DNA of 64,000 nt from Mesorhizobium sp. (lineage in GTDB: Bacteria > Pseudomonadota > Alphaproteobacteria > Rhizobiales > Rhizobiaceae). The stretch spans positions 1-64,000 of the forward strand of contig SAQE01000001.1 in NCBI GenBank assembly GCA_004020545.1, read 5' to 3'. Made by a program: the position numbers and the translations under genes. Positions 50,376 to 59,474 of the stretch are shown here, one piece after another. Below the pieces are notes generated by a model. The model worked only from the letters and a program-made list of their open reading frames with translations, did no database searches and had not been told where the DNA came from. Numbering within the stretch: position 1 is the first letter of the stretch; each line of letters starts with the position of its first letter.

Positions 50376-50449
50376 GATCGAGACGGCACGAACGGCCCGG
50401 CCTCGACGGCAACCGGCTTTTGGACAAGATCGTGGGAGAGAAGACCTGA

Positions 50450-50842
50450 ATGTCGCATGATCTGTTCGAGGCGGCGAAGGCCGCGATGGCGAAGGCCTAT
50501 GCGCCCTATTCCAAGTTTCCGGTGGGTGCGGCGCTGCGCACCGAGGACGGGCGCGTCTTTGCCGGCGCCAACATCGAGGTGGCGTCCTATCCCGAAGGCT
50601 GGTGCGCTGAGACCACGGCGCTCGGCCACTACATTATGGGCGGCGGCGGCAAGATCACCGAGATCGCGGTGATTGCCGAGCGCATGGCCAGATGCACACC
50701 CTGCGGCGGCTGCCGGCAGCGGCTGGCGGAGTTCTGCCGGCCGGAGACCAAGCTCTATCTCTGCGACAATGCCGGCGTGGTCGAAACAGTCACCATGGGC
50801 GACATGCTGCCTTACGGCTTCAGGGGCGATATTTTGAAATGA
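50450..50842 (+). CDS. cdd: Cytidine deaminase
   Basis: The 130-residue zinc enzyme converts cytidine and deoxycytidine to uridine forms. Cys52-Ala-Glu54 (WCAETTAL) provides one zinc ligand and the catalytic Glu; Cys85 and Cys88 in TPCGGCRQ complete the site. The length fits the small tetrameric class. It overlaps the purine nucleoside phosphorylase gene by four bases (ATGA). Confidence 0.96.
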   Translation: MSHDLFEAAKAAMAKAYAPYSKFPVGAALRTEDGRVFAGANIEVASYPEGWCAETTALGHYIMGGGGKITEIAVIAERMARCTPCGGCRQRLAEFCRPETKLYLCDNAGVVETVTMGDMLPYGFRGDILK

Positions 50843-51645
50843 AGGAAGCGCTGGATCATCTGGTCGAGAAACTCGACGGGCTGGCGCCGGCCGCGGCCCT
50901 TGTCTTGGGTTCCGGTCTCGGCGGACTGGTCGACCAGGTCGAGGATGCGCGGCGTATCTCCTATGCCGAGCTGCCCGGCTTCCCGCGCAGCGGTGTCTCC
51001 GGCCATGCCGGCGAGGTGGTGGCCGGATATTTCGCCGGCACGCCCGTGCTGATGCTGTCCGGCCGCGCGCATTACTACGAGCACGGCAATGCCGCCGCGA
51101 TGCGCCCGGCGCTGGAGGCGCTTGCCGGCATCGGCATCTCGCATCTCATTCTCACCAACGCCGCCGGCTCCGTCGAACCCGACATGGGGCCGGGTTCGGT
51201 GATGCTGATCACCGACCACATCAATTTTTCCGGCTCCAATCCGCTGATCGGCGAGCCGAGCGACCGCCGCTTCGTCGGCCTCACCGAGGCCTATGATGCC
51301 GGTTTGCGCAAGGCGATCGAGAAGGCGGCCAAGGCAACCGGCACCGCACTGCACCAGGGCGTCTATATGTGGTTCTCGGGACCATGTTTCGAGACGCCGG
51401 CCGAAATCCGCATGGCGCGCATCATGGGCGCCAACGCCGTCGGCATGTCGACCGTGCCGGAAGTCATCCTCGCCCGCTTCCTCGGTCTCAAGGTCGCCGC
51501 CTGCTCGGTCATCACCAACCTGGCGGCCGGCATGACCGGAGCCGAGCTCTCGCACCAGGAAACCAAGGACATGGCGCCGATCGGCGGTGCGCGGCTGGCG
51601 ACGATCCTGCGGCGTGTCTTCCAGGAAGGTTTACCGGAAAGCTGA
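50839..51645 (+). CDS. punA: Purine nucleoside phosphorylase (trimeric type)
   Basis: The 268-residue enzyme splits purine nucleosides with phosphate. Family motifs: [11 protein letters not shown], phosphate-binding [18 protein letters not shown], and [14 protein letters not shown]. The ATG overlaps the cdd stop, and its own TGA shares a base with the deoA ATG (TGATG), so three salvage genes are translationally coupled. Confidence 0.94.
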   Translation: MKEALDHLVEKLDGLAPAAALVLGSGLGGLVDQVEDARRISYAELPGFPRSGVSGHAGEVVAGYFAGTPVLMLSGRAHYYEHGNAAAMRPALEALAGIGISHLILTNAAGSVEPDMGPGSVMLITDHINFSGSNPLIGEPSDRRFVGLTEAYDAGLRKAIEKAAKATGTALHQGVYMWFSGPCFETPAEIRMARIMGANAVGMSTVPEVILARFLGLKVAACSVITNLAAGMTGAELSHQETKDMAPIGGARLATILRRVFQEGLPES

Positions 51646-52961
51646 TGCTCCCCCAGGAAATCATCCGCCGCAAGCGCGACGGCCACAGGCTCTCGGCGTC
51701 CGAGATCGCGGCCTTCATCGAGGGGATAACGGCCGGCACGCTGTCGGAGGGCCAGATCGGCGCTTTCGCCATGGCTGTGTTCCTCAAAGGCATGAGCCGC
51801 GAGGAAGCGGTGGCGCTGACCATCGCCATGCGCGATTCCGGCGACGTGCTCGACTGGTCCGACCTGCCGGGCCCGGTCACCGACAAGCATTCGACCGGCG
51901 GCGTCGGCGACAATGTCTCGCTGATGCTGGCGCCGATCGTCGCCGCCTGCGGCGCCTATGTGCCGATGATCTCCGGCCGCGGCCTTGGCCATACCGGCGG
52001 CACGCTCGACAAGATGGACGCCATTCCCGGCTATACCAGCCAGCCGGATGTGGCGCGCTTCCGCAAGACGGTGCTGGAAACTGGCTGTGCCATTATCGGC
52101 CAGACCGCCGATCTCGCGCCCGCCGACCGGCGGCTCTATGCGATCCGCGACGTGACCGGCACGGTCGAGTCGGTGCCGTTGATCACCGCCTCGATCCTGT
52201 CGAAAAAGCTCGCCGCCGGGCTCGGCTCGCTGGTGCTCGACGTCAAGGTCGGCAACGGCGCCTTCATGGAGAAATCGCGCGATGCGGTCGCGTTGGCGAA
52301 CAGCCTGGTCGAAGTCGCCAATGGCGCGGGCCTGAAGGCCTCGGCGCTGGTGACCGGCATGAACGAGCCGCTGGCCTCGGCCGCCGGCAATGCGGTCGAG
52401 GTGCGCAACGCGGTCGATTTCCTCACCGGCCGGGTCCGCGACCGCCGGCTGGAGGACGTGACGCTGGCGCTGGCCGCCGAAATGCTGCAGTCGGCGGGGA
52501 TTGTGTCGTCGAACCAGGACGGGATCAGGCGCGCCGCCGAGACGCTTGCCGGCGGCCGCGCGGCGTCGGTCTTCGCGCGTATGGTGACGGCGCTCGGCGG
52601 TCCCGCCGACTTCGTCGAGAACCCGGAAAAATATCTCCCCAAAGCGGCGGTGGAATTGGCGGTTGAAGCGGCGGAGGACGGCTTCGTCACCGGCATCGCG
52701 ACGCGCGACATCGGGCTCGCCGTCGTCGCGCTGGGCGGCGGGCGCACCCGTCCGGACGACAGGATCGATCACGCCGTCGGCCTCACCAGGCTGTTGCCGG
52801 TGGGCGGGGAAGTGCGGGCGGGCGAGGCGCTGGCACTGGTTCATGCGCGGACCGAGGCGGATGCCGAGGCTGCCGCCGCAGCGGTGCGTTCCGCTTATAC
52901 GATCGGCGTCTCGAAGCCGTCCGCCGAAAAGACGGTGCTCAGGCGGATCCTGCCGCTGTAA
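51645..52961 (+). CDS. deoA: Thymidine phosphorylase
   Basis: The 438-residue enzyme converts thymidine and phosphate to thymine and deoxyribose 1-phosphate. It has the usual length and motifs: [15 protein letters not shown] at the N-terminus, the family signature in [24 protein letters not shown] for phosphate binding, and [11 protein letters not shown]. It is the last gene of the nucleoside uptake and salvage operon, converging with a retropepsin-like gene 8 bases away. Confidence 0.96.
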   Translation: MLPQEIIRRKRDGHRLSASEIAAFIEGITAGTLSEGQIGAFAMAVFLKGMSREEAVALTIAMRDSGDVLDWSDLPGPVTDKHSTGGVGDNVSLMLAPIVAACGAYVPMISGRGLGHTGGTLDKMDAIPGYTSQPDVARFRKTVLETGCAIIGQTADLAPADRRLYAIRDVTGTVESVPLITASILSKKLAAGLGSLVLDVKVGNGAFMEKSRDAVALANSLVEVANGAGLKASALVTGMNEPLASAAGNAVEVRNAVDFLTGRVRDRRLEDVTLALAAEMLQSAGIVSSNQDGIRRAAETLAGGRAASVFARMVTALGGPADFVENPEKYLPKAAVELAVEAAEDGFVTGIATRDIGLAVVALGGGRTRPDDRIDHAVGLTRLLPVGGEVRAGEALALVHARTEADAEAAAAAVRSAYTIGVSKPSAEKTVLRRILPL

Positions 52962-52969
52962 GAGCGCGC

Positions 52970-53536
52970 CTACTGGACGAGCAGCAGCGCGCCGTTCTGG
53001 ACCTCGTATTTCTGCAGCCGCTGCAGGAAGCTCATGCCGATCAGGTTGGTTTGCAGCGCCCGGTCGTCGAGAACGATCGCCTGGATGTTGTCGACGGAGA
53101 TCTTGCCGATCTGCAGATGGTCGACGGTGACCACGGCCGCCTTGATGGCTCCGTTCGCGGTGTTCACCTGATGGCTGAAATCCGACTGGTTGAGCGAAAT
53201 GCCGATCCTGCGCGCCGTCGATGTGTTGATGGCGACCAGCGTCGCGCCGGTGTCGATCAAGCCGTCGATCTGACGGCCATTGAACTTGAAGGCGGAGGTG
53301 AAATGACCACGTTCATCCGCATTGACCAGCACCTGGCGGCCGAGCGGCATCGGCGCCGCCGGCTTGGCTGGAACCGAGGCGAGATTGACGTCGGGCTGAG
53401 CCTCCGGCGCCGCCGGTTTGGGGGCGACCGCCGATTTCAGCAGGCTTTCGATCGCTTGCGGGTTCGATTGGTAGAGGATCGGGATCGATGCCGAGGTTCC
53501 GGCAAAGACGCCAAGGATGACAAGCTTGCGCAGCAT
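52970..53536 (-). CDS. TIGR02281-type retropepsin-like aspartic protease
   Basis: The 188-residue protein has an N-terminal hydrophobic anchor (LVILGVFAGTSASIPIL), a Pro/Ala-rich linker, and a clan AA protease domain (about 85-188) with active-site DTGAT in IDGLIDTGATLVAI. The later NLIGMSFLQRL is characteristic of this family. One catalytic Asp per chain implies a dimer. It probably faces the periplasm; substrates are unknown. Confidence 0.9.
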   Translation of the reverse strand: MLRKLVILGVFAGTSASIPILYQSNPQAIESLLKSAVAPKPAAPEAQPDVNLASVPAKPAAPMPLGRQVLVNADERGHFTSAFKFNGRQIDGLIDTGATLVAINTSTARRIGISLNQSDFSHQVNTANGAIKAAVVTVDHLQIGKISVDNIQAIVLDDRALQTNLIGMSFLQRLQKYEVQNGALLLVQ

Positions 53537-53643
53537 GGATCGACCTTCGTGAAGGCCGCATCCTTAAGCCGGCATGGTGTTTTCAGGTTTAACGCGCGAT
53601 GGAACCGTGATCTTTGCGTAAACGAGCGGTTAAGAAAAGGCGC

Positions 53644-54273
53644 TCACTTGGTTCCGTACATACGGTCGCCGGCATCGCCGAGGCCCGGCATGATGTAGCC
53701 CTTGTCGTTCAATTGGCGGTCGATCGAAGCGGTGAAGATCGGGACGTCCGGATGCGCCTTGGTGAAGCGCTCGATGCCCTCCGGCGCTGCCAGCAGGCAG
53801 AGAAAGCGGATATTGGTGGCGCCGCGCCCCTTCAGCTTGTCGATCGCCGCAATCGCGGAATTGGCGGTCGCCAGCATCGGATCGACGACGATCACCAGAC
53901 GGTCGGCAAGGTCGCTCGGCGCCTTGAAGAAATATTCGATCGCCTCCAGCGTCTCATGATCGCGATAGAGGCCGATATGGGCGACGCGTGCCGCCGGCAC
54001 CAGGTCGAGCAGGCCTTCGAGCAGGCCATTGCCGGCACGCAGCACGGAGGCGAAGACCAGCTTCTTGCCTTCCAGCGTCGGCGCTTCCATCTCCTCGATC
54101 GGGGTCTCGATGGTGGTGGTGGTCAGTTCGAGGTTGCGCGTGACCTCGTAGCCCAGAAGCAGCGAGATCTCGCGCAGCAGCCGCCGGAAACCGGCCGTCG
54201 AGGTTTCCTTTTTGCGCATGATGGTCAGCTTGTGCTGGACAAGGGGATGGTCGACGACGGTGACGCCCTGCAT
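53644..54273 (-). CDS. upp: Uracil phosphoribosyltransferase
   Basis: The 209-residue enzyme makes UMP from uracil and PRPP. It has the family N-terminus ([15 protein letters not shown]), the PRPP loop [11 protein letters not shown], and the uracil-binding C-terminal [13 protein letters not shown]. The start at 54273 gives the normal length; the frame upstream reads through a short tandem repeat. It uses the uracil that cytidine deaminase and nucleoside phosphorolysis can generate. Confidence 0.97.
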   Translation of the reverse strand: MQGVTVVDHPLVQHKLTIMRKKETSTAGFRRLLREISLLLGYEVTRNLELTTTTIETPIEEMEAPTLEGKKLVFASVLRAGNGLLEGLLDLVPAARVAHIGLYRDHETLEAIEYFFKAPSDLADRLVIVVDPMLATANSAIAAIDKLKGRGATNIRFLCLLAAPEGIERFTKAHPDVPIFTASIDRQLNDKGYIMPGLGDAGDRMYGTK

Positions 54274-54283
54274 GGTCTGCTCC

Positions 54284-54317
54284 AGTGAATGGTGAATAGT
54301 GAATAGTGAATAGTGAG
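54284..54317. repeat. Short tandem repeat in the upp leader
   Basis: AGTGAAT-GGTGAAT-AGTGAAT-AGTGAAT-AGTGAG is five near-identical heptamers ending 11 bases from the upp ATG. It sits between add and upp, exactly where the upp ribosome site should be, so unit number could affect expression. Confidence 0.75.
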
Positions 54318-54385
54318 CGGGTTTGCGAGTCCTGATGGGTCGATGATTGCCGTTGACAGGGCCGAAACGCCGGCGAACCAACCAT

Positions 54386-55360
54386 TCACCGGCCTTTGGC
54401 GTCGAGCCGGCTCAGCAGCATTGCCTTGGTCTTCCGGTCGACGAAGGCCGCCTCTATGGCCATCCTGGTCACGGCGGTGAGCGCCTTGTCGTCCATCGCG
54501 AAATGCTCGGCGGCGATATCGTATTCGCGCTTCAGCGAGGTCCAGAAATAGGGCGGGTCGTCGGAGTTGAGCGTCACCTTGCAGCCGGCCGCGCGCAACG
54601 CCGGGAAGGGATGCTCGGCGAAGCTTGCGAAAACCTTGAGCGCGATGTTGGAGCCGGGGCAGCATTCCAGCACCACGCCCTGATCGGCGATACGGCGAAC
54701 GAGGTCGGGGTTTTCGATGGCGCGCACGCCGTGGCCGATGCGGGAGGGGCGGATGTGGTCGAGCGCTGCCTTCACACTTTCCCAGCCCATCAGCTCGCCG
54801 GCATGGACGGTGATGCCGAGGCCTGCTTCGCGCGCGATCTCGAAGGCCCGCACATAGTCCTCGAAATCGCCGACGCGTTCGTCGCCGGAGACGCCGAAGC
54901 CGGTCAACAGCGGATGGCCGCAGCGGGCCGCGAAGCGCGCCGCCTGCTCGATCGCCTCGACGCCGACATGACGCACGCCGGTGACGATCATGCGCCCCTC
55001 GATCCCGGTCCTGGCCTTGGCGCGGGTCATGCCTTCGCCCAGCGCGTCCGTGTAGGCCTTGGGCGAGAGGCCGGCCTTCCTGGCGTGATCCGGCGAGGTG
55101 AAGACCTCGGAATAGATCGCGCCGTCGCGGGCGAGGCTGGTGAGATAGTGATCGGTCAGACGGGCGTAGTCCTCCTCCGTGCGAAACAGGTCGGAGGCGA
55201 AGTCGTAGGCCGCGAGGAAGGAGGTGAAATCATGCCAGACGAAGGCGCCATTCTGGATATAGGGCGAGGGGTCCTTGCCGTATTTGCGGGCCTGGCTGAC
55301 GACAAGGTCGGGCGCCGCTGCCCCTTCGATGTGACAGTGCAGTTCGGCTTTCAAAATCAT
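54386..55360 (-). CDS. add: Adenosine deaminase
   Basis: The 324-residue zinc hydrolase converts adenosine to inosine. Metal and catalytic motifs: LHCHIEGA near the N-terminus, [14 protein letters not shown] and LNSDDPPYF. The start at 55360 gives the family beginning ([13 protein letters not shown]); the 42 codons upstream are GC-rich non-domain sequence. It lies upstream of upp, 112 bases apart on the same strand, and belongs functionally with the salvage operon. Confidence 0.96.
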   Translation of the reverse strand: MILKAELHCHIEGAAAPDLVVSQARKYGKDPSPYIQNGAFVWHDFTSFLAAYDFASDLFRTEEDYARLTDHYLTSLARDGAIYSEVFTSPDHARKAGLSPKAYTDALGEGMTRAKARTGIEGRMIVTGVRHVGVEAIEQAARFAARCGHPLLTGFGVSGDERVGDFEDYVRAFEIAREAGLGITVHAGELMGWESVKAALDHIRPSRIGHGVRAIENPDLVRRIADQGVVLECCPGSNIALKVFASFAEHPFPALRAAGCKVTLNSDDPPYFWTSLKREYDIAAEHFAMDDKALTAVTRMAIEAAFVDRKTKAMLLSRLDAKGR

Positions 55361-55528
55361 GCGGCCATCCCGTCGCGTATTCTGTCCCCGCGCCGATTCT
55401 GGGCGGAAAACCATGCAAGATCCTGCCCGAACCCGTCTCGAAGGCGCGGCCGAAAACCGCGCTTCGGACAATAGCGCCGGCCCCATCGATCGGCTATGGT
55501 CCCGCCGGTTTTATGGCGGATCAAAATA

Positions 55529-56305
55529 ATGTCAGTTGAGAGAACCACGGCCGCGGGCGGCATGGAAACCTCCTATGGGTTCAGGAGGGTGGGCGCAGGC
55601 GACAAGCAGTCCCTCGTCAACGACGTCTTCCATAAGGTGGCCAATCGGTACGACCTCATGAACGATCTGATGTCGGGCGGGTTGCACCGGCTGTGGAAGG
55701 ACGCGATGGTCGCGTGGCTCAATCCGCCCAAGCGTCCGGGCTGGAAGGTGCTCGACGTCGCCGGCGGCACGGGCGACATCGCCTTCCGCATCATCGAGGC
55801 CAGCCACCGCAAAGCGCATGCCACGGTGCTCGACATCAACGGCTCGATGCTCGAAGTCGGCCGCGACAGGGCCGACAAGAAAGGCCTCTCGGAAAATACC
55901 GTTTTCGTCGAGGCCAATGCCGAGGCGCTGCCCTTCGAGGACGAAACGTTCGACGCCTATACGATCGCGTTCGGCATCCGCAACGTGCCGCGCATCAATG
56001 TGGCGCTGAGCGAAGCCTTCCGCGTGCTGAAGCGCGGCGGGCGCTTCCTTTGCCTGGAGTTTTCCGAGGTCGACATGCCGTTGCTCGACAAGGCCTACGA
56101 GGCCTGGTCCTTCAACGCCATCCCTAGGATCGGCAAGGCGGTGACCGGCGACGGCGAACCCTATTCCTACCTGGTCGAATCGATCCGCAAATTCCCCAAC
56201 CAGGCGAATTTTGCCGCCATGATCACGCGGGCAGGGTTCGATCGCGTCACTTTCCGCAACTATTCCGGCGGCATCGCCGCGCTTCATTCGGGCTGGAAGC
56301 TTTGA
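55529..56305 (+). CDS. ubiE: Demethylmenaquinone/2-methoxy-6-polyprenyl-1,4-benzoquinol methyltransferase
   Basis: The 258-residue C-methyltransferase of ubiquinone synthesis shows [23 protein letters not shown] motif [14 protein letters not shown], and the signature [10 protein letters not shown] with the late [11 protein letters not shown]. The ATG at 55529 was chosen over 55496 because the family starts there. ubiB follows after 13 bases, so the two form an operon for ubiquinone synthesis. Confidence 0.96.
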   Translation: MSVERTTAAGGMETSYGFRRVGAGDKQSLVNDVFHKVANRYDLMNDLMSGGLHRLWKDAMVAWLNPPKRPGWKVLDVAGGTGDIAFRIIEASHRKAHATVLDINGSMLEVGRDRADKKGLSENTVFVEANAEALPFEDETFDAYTIAFGIRNVPRINVALSEAFRVLKRGGRFLCLEFSEVDMPLLDKAYEAWSFNAIPRIGKAVTGDGEPYSYLVESIRKFPNQANFAAMITRAGFDRVTFRNYSGGIAALHSGWKL

Positions 56306-56318
56306 GGCAAGCGCAGCG

Positions 56319-57893
56319 ATGACTACCGTCGGTGCTGGTTTCAGGCTCGTGAGGGCCGGCTGGGTGCTGGTCCGCGAAGGCGTCGTCGCGGCGCTGCCCG
56401 GCGAAGAGCTTTCCGGCATGCCGAAGCTCGGCTGGCGGCTCGCACGTGTGCTCACCCGCCGCCGCGCGCTCGCCCACCAGCGCGGCGACCGGCTGGCGCA
56501 GGCGGTGGTGCGGCTGGGGCCATCCTACGTCAAGCTCGGGCAGTTCCTGGCGACGCGGCCGGACGTCGTCGGCAACGACATGGCGCTCGATCTCGCCCTG
56601 CTGCAGGACAAGATGCACACCTTTCCGAAGGTGGAGGCGATCGCTGCGATCGAGGCCTCGCTCGGCCGCAAGATCGACGATCTCTATGCCAGCCTCGGCG
56701 AGCCGGTTGCGGCCGCTTCGATCGCCCAGGTGCACGGCGCCGAGGTCGTTCGCGACGGGAAGGCTTCACGGGTGGCGGTGAAGGTCATCCGGCCCGGCGT
56801 GCGCCATCGCTTCTTCCAGGATCTCGAGAGCTACTTCCTCGCCGCTCGCCTGCAGGAAAAATACATTCCCTCGTCGCGCCGACTGCGGCCGATCGAGGTG
56901 ACCCAAACGCTGGCGCAGACCACCAAGGTCGAAATGGATATGCGGCTCGAGGCGGCCGCGTTTTCAGAGCTCGGTGAGAACACGAAAGACGATCCGGGCT
57001 TCCGCGTGCCCGCGGTCGATTGGGAGCGGACCGGCCGCGACGTGATCACCATGGAGTGGATCGACGGCATCAAGATGAACGATCTGGTCGGCCTTGCCGC
57101 CGCCGGTCACGATCTCAAGGCGATCGCCGCCAATCTCATCCAGTCGTTCCTCAGGCACACGCTGCGCGACGGCTTCTTCCATGCCGACATGCATCCGGGC
57201 AATCTGTTCGTCGAGGCAGACGGCACCATCGTCGCCGTCGATCTCGGCATTGCCGGGCGTCTCGGCAAGAAAGAGCGGCGCTTCCTCGCTGAGATCCTCT
57301 ACGGCTTTATCGTGCGTGACTACCGGCGCGTCGCGGAGGTGCATTTCGAGGCGGGCTACGTGCCGCGCCAGCACAATGTCGAGGCTTTCGCGCAGGCGAT
57401 TCGCGCCATCGGCGAGCCGATCCATGGCCAATCGGCCGACACCATTTCGATGGCCAAGCTCTTGACCCTTCTGTTCGAGGTCACCGAACTCTTCGACATG
57501 GCGACACGACCGGAACTGATCCTGCTGCAAAAGACGATGGTCGTCGTCGAAGGCGTCGCCCGTACGCTCGACCCGGCCTTCAACATGTGGAAGACGTCGG
57601 AACCCGTGGTCACCGACTGGATCGCCGGCAATCTCGGTCCGCGCGGCTTGCTCTCCGACGCGCGCGACGCCGGCAAGGCGCTGGTGGCGCTGGCAAGGCA
57701 AGCGCCGGATATCGCCGCCCGCACCGAGCGGCTGTCGCGCGAGATCGACCTGATGGCCGAACATGGACTGCGCTTCGACGAGGCGACCGCGCGCGCCATC
57801 GGCAAGGCCGAGGCCCGCCACACCCGCTCCGGCCGTGTGGCGCTGTGGATGATCGCGCTGACGCTGATCTATATCGCCTGGCGGATCTTCTGA
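56319..57893 (+). CDS. ubiB: UbiB ubiquinone biosynthesis kinase-like ATPase
   Basis: The 524-residue member of the ABC1/ADCK family has the family loop LGPSYVKLGQFLATRPD (KxGQ), the Ala-rich nucleotide loop AAASIAQVH, HADMHPGNLF and VDLGIAGR. A C-terminal hydrophobic helix (VALWMIALTLIYIAW) anchors it to the membrane. It supports ubiquinone synthesis, probably through ATPase activity that makes membrane-bound intermediates accessible. Confidence 0.96.
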   Translation: MTTVGAGFRLVRAGWVLVREGVVAALPGEELSGMPKLGWRLARVLTRRRALAHQRGDRLAQAVVRLGPSYVKLGQFLATRPDVVGNDMALDLALLQDKMHTFPKVEAIAAIEASLGRKIDDLYASLGEPVAAASIAQVHGAEVVRDGKASRVAVKVIRPGVRHRFFQDLESYFLAARLQEKYIPSSRRLRPIEVTQTLAQTTKVEMDMRLEAAAFSELGENTKDDPGFRVPAVDWERTGRDVITMEWIDGIKMNDLVGLAAAGHDLKAIAANLIQSFLRHTLRDGFFHADMHPGNLFVEADGTIVAVDLGIAGRLGKKERRFLAEILYGFIVRDYRRVAEVHFEAGYVPRQHNVEAFAQAIRAIGEPIHGQSADTISMAKLLTLLFEVTELFDMATRPELILLQKTMVVVEGVARTLDPAFNMWKTSEPVVTDWIAGNLGPRGLLSDARDAGKALVALARQAPDIAARTERLSREIDLMAEHGLRFDEATARAIGKAEARHTRSGRVALWMIALTLIYIAWRIF

Positions 57894-57916
57894 ACGCCGC
57901 CCGCCTTGCCGTGATT

Positions 57917-57966
57917 TGATTGCATTGCTATCATTGCTGGCGCCAGTTTTGAAGCGGATGCAATCA
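57917..57966. promoter_or_regulatory. Inverted repeat before coaBC, candidate operator
   Basis: TGATTGCAT (57917-57925) and its exact complement ATGCAATCA (57958-57966) flank 32 bases just before the ATG at 57968. Ribbon-helix-helix antitoxins bind paired sites upstream of their own genes, and the following protein begins with such a domain, so self-regulation is plausible. Confidence 0.45.
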
Positions 57967-57967
57967 C

Positions 57968-59440
57968 ATGGCCAGCATCACGATCCGCAACCTTGACGAC
58001 GAGGTCAAGGATCTGCTCCGGCAACTGGCGGCCGAAAATGGCTGCTCGATGGAGGAGCAGGCGCGGGCGATGATCCGCGCGGCGGTCGAAGGCCGGGCAG
58101 GGCAGGCCGACCGCATCGACCAGATCGAGAAGACGCTGCGCGCGCTGACAGGCTCCGGCCAGCAAGCGACGCCTGCCTCTGCCGGATCCGGCAAACTATC
58201 GGTTCGGGGAACGCTCTCAGACAGGCGCATCCTGCTCATCATCGGCGGCGGCATCGCCGCCTACAAGGCGCTCGATCTGATCAGGCGCTTGCGCGAGCGG
58301 GGTGCTTCCGTCCGCGTTGTCATGACGGGCGCGGCGCAGGAATTCGTCACCACGCTCTCGGTCGGCGCGCTTTCGTCCGATCACGTCTTCACCGATCTGT
58401 TCGACCGCAATGACGAGCATGATGTCGGTCATATCCGGCTGTCGCGAGAGGCCGACCTGCTGGTCGTGGCGCCGGCCACCGCCGACCTGATGGCCAAGCT
58501 CGCCAACGGCCATGCCAACGACCTCGCCTCGACGGTGCTCTTGGCCACCAACAAGAAGGTTCTGATGGCGCCGGCGATGAACCCGAAAATGTGGTCGCAT
58601 CCGGCGACGCGCCGCAACCGGGCAGCGCTGCAGAAGGACGGCATCGCCTTTGTCGGTCCCGCCAGGGGCGAGATGGCGGAAAGCAACGAGGCCGGCGAGG
58701 GCCGCATGGCCGAGCCGCTGGAGATCGTGGCGGCGATCGAGGCCATGCTCGACGAAAAGCCGAAGCCGCTTTCGGGCCGCAGGATCATCGTCACCTCGGG
58801 GCCGACGCATGAGCCGATCGACCCGGTGCGCTACATCACCAACCGCTCGTCCGGCAAGCAGGGCCATGCGATCGCGGCCGCACTGGCGAAGCTCGGGGCC
58901 GATGTCCGGCTCGTGTCCGGTCCGGTCAACATCGCCGACCCGGCCGGGGTCACGACCACGCATGTCGAAACCGCGGCCGAGATGAAGGATGCGGTCGAAA
59001 ACCTTTTGCCGGCGGACGCGGCGGTTTTCGTCGCCGCGGTCGCCGACTGGCGCACGGCCAGTGCCGCGGGCGAGAAGATCAAGAAGGTGGCGGGCGAGGG
59101 GCCGCCCTCGCTCAAGATGGTCGAGAATCCCGACATCTTGGCCGGCGTCGGCCATCACATCAAGCGGCCGGGCCTCGTCGTCGGCTTCGCCGCCGAGACG
59201 CAGGACCTGATCAGCAACGCCGAGGCCAAGCTCAGGAAGAAGGGCGCAGATTTCATCGTCGCCAACGACGTCTCGCATGAGAGCGGGATCGGCCCGTCCG
59301 GCGTGATGGGCGGCGACCGCAACAAGGTGCGCATCGTCTCCAGGACCGGCGTCGAAGAATGGCCGGAGATGGGCAAGGACGAGGTGGCGGCGCGGCTCGC
59401 TGAGCTCATTGCCGAGCGGCTGCAGACGGTTGTCGTTTAA
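57968..59440 (+). CDS. coaBC: CoaBC with N-terminal ribbon-helix-helix (FitA-like) domain
   Basis: The 490-residue protein starts with a 40-residue ribbon-helix-helix segment (MASITIRNLDDEVKDLL, GCSMEEQARAMIRAA) like FitA/VapB antitoxins, a linker to about 80, then bifunctional CoaBC: GGGIAAYKALDLIRRL, PAMNPKMW, and the ligase part SGPTHEPIDPVRYITNRSS and ANDVSHESGIG. CoaBC makes 4'-phosphopantetheine precursors of coenzyme A. No start codon exists in frame between the two parts, so the fusion is real in this sequence. The Cys usual in the decarboxylase clamp (ACG) is not seen; the region reads AESNEAGEGRM. Confidence 0.93.
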   Translation: MASITIRNLDDEVKDLLRQLAAENGCSMEEQARAMIRAAVEGRAGQADRIDQIEKTLRALTGSGQQATPASAGSGKLSVRGTLSDRRILLIIGGGIAAYKALDLIRRLRERGASVRVVMTGAAQEFVTTLSVGALSSDHVFTDLFDRNDEHDVGHIRLSREADLLVVAPATADLMAKLANGHANDLASTVLLATNKKVLMAPAMNPKMWSHPATRRNRAALQKDGIAFVGPARGEMAESNEAGEGRMAEPLEIVAAIEAMLDEKPKPLSGRRIIVTSGPTHEPIDPVRYITNRSSGKQGHAIAAALAKLGADVRLVSGPVNIADPAGVTTTHVETAAEMKDAVENLLPADAAVFVAAVADWRTASAAGEKIKKVAGEGPPSLKMVENPDILAGVGHHIKRPGLVVGFAAETQDLISNAEAKLRKKGADFIVANDVSHESGIGPSGVMGGDRNKVRIVSRTGVEEWPEMGKDEVAARLAELIAERLQTVVV

Positions 59441-59474
59441 CGCTTATGAGTCAGTTGACTGACCCATAATCCGT

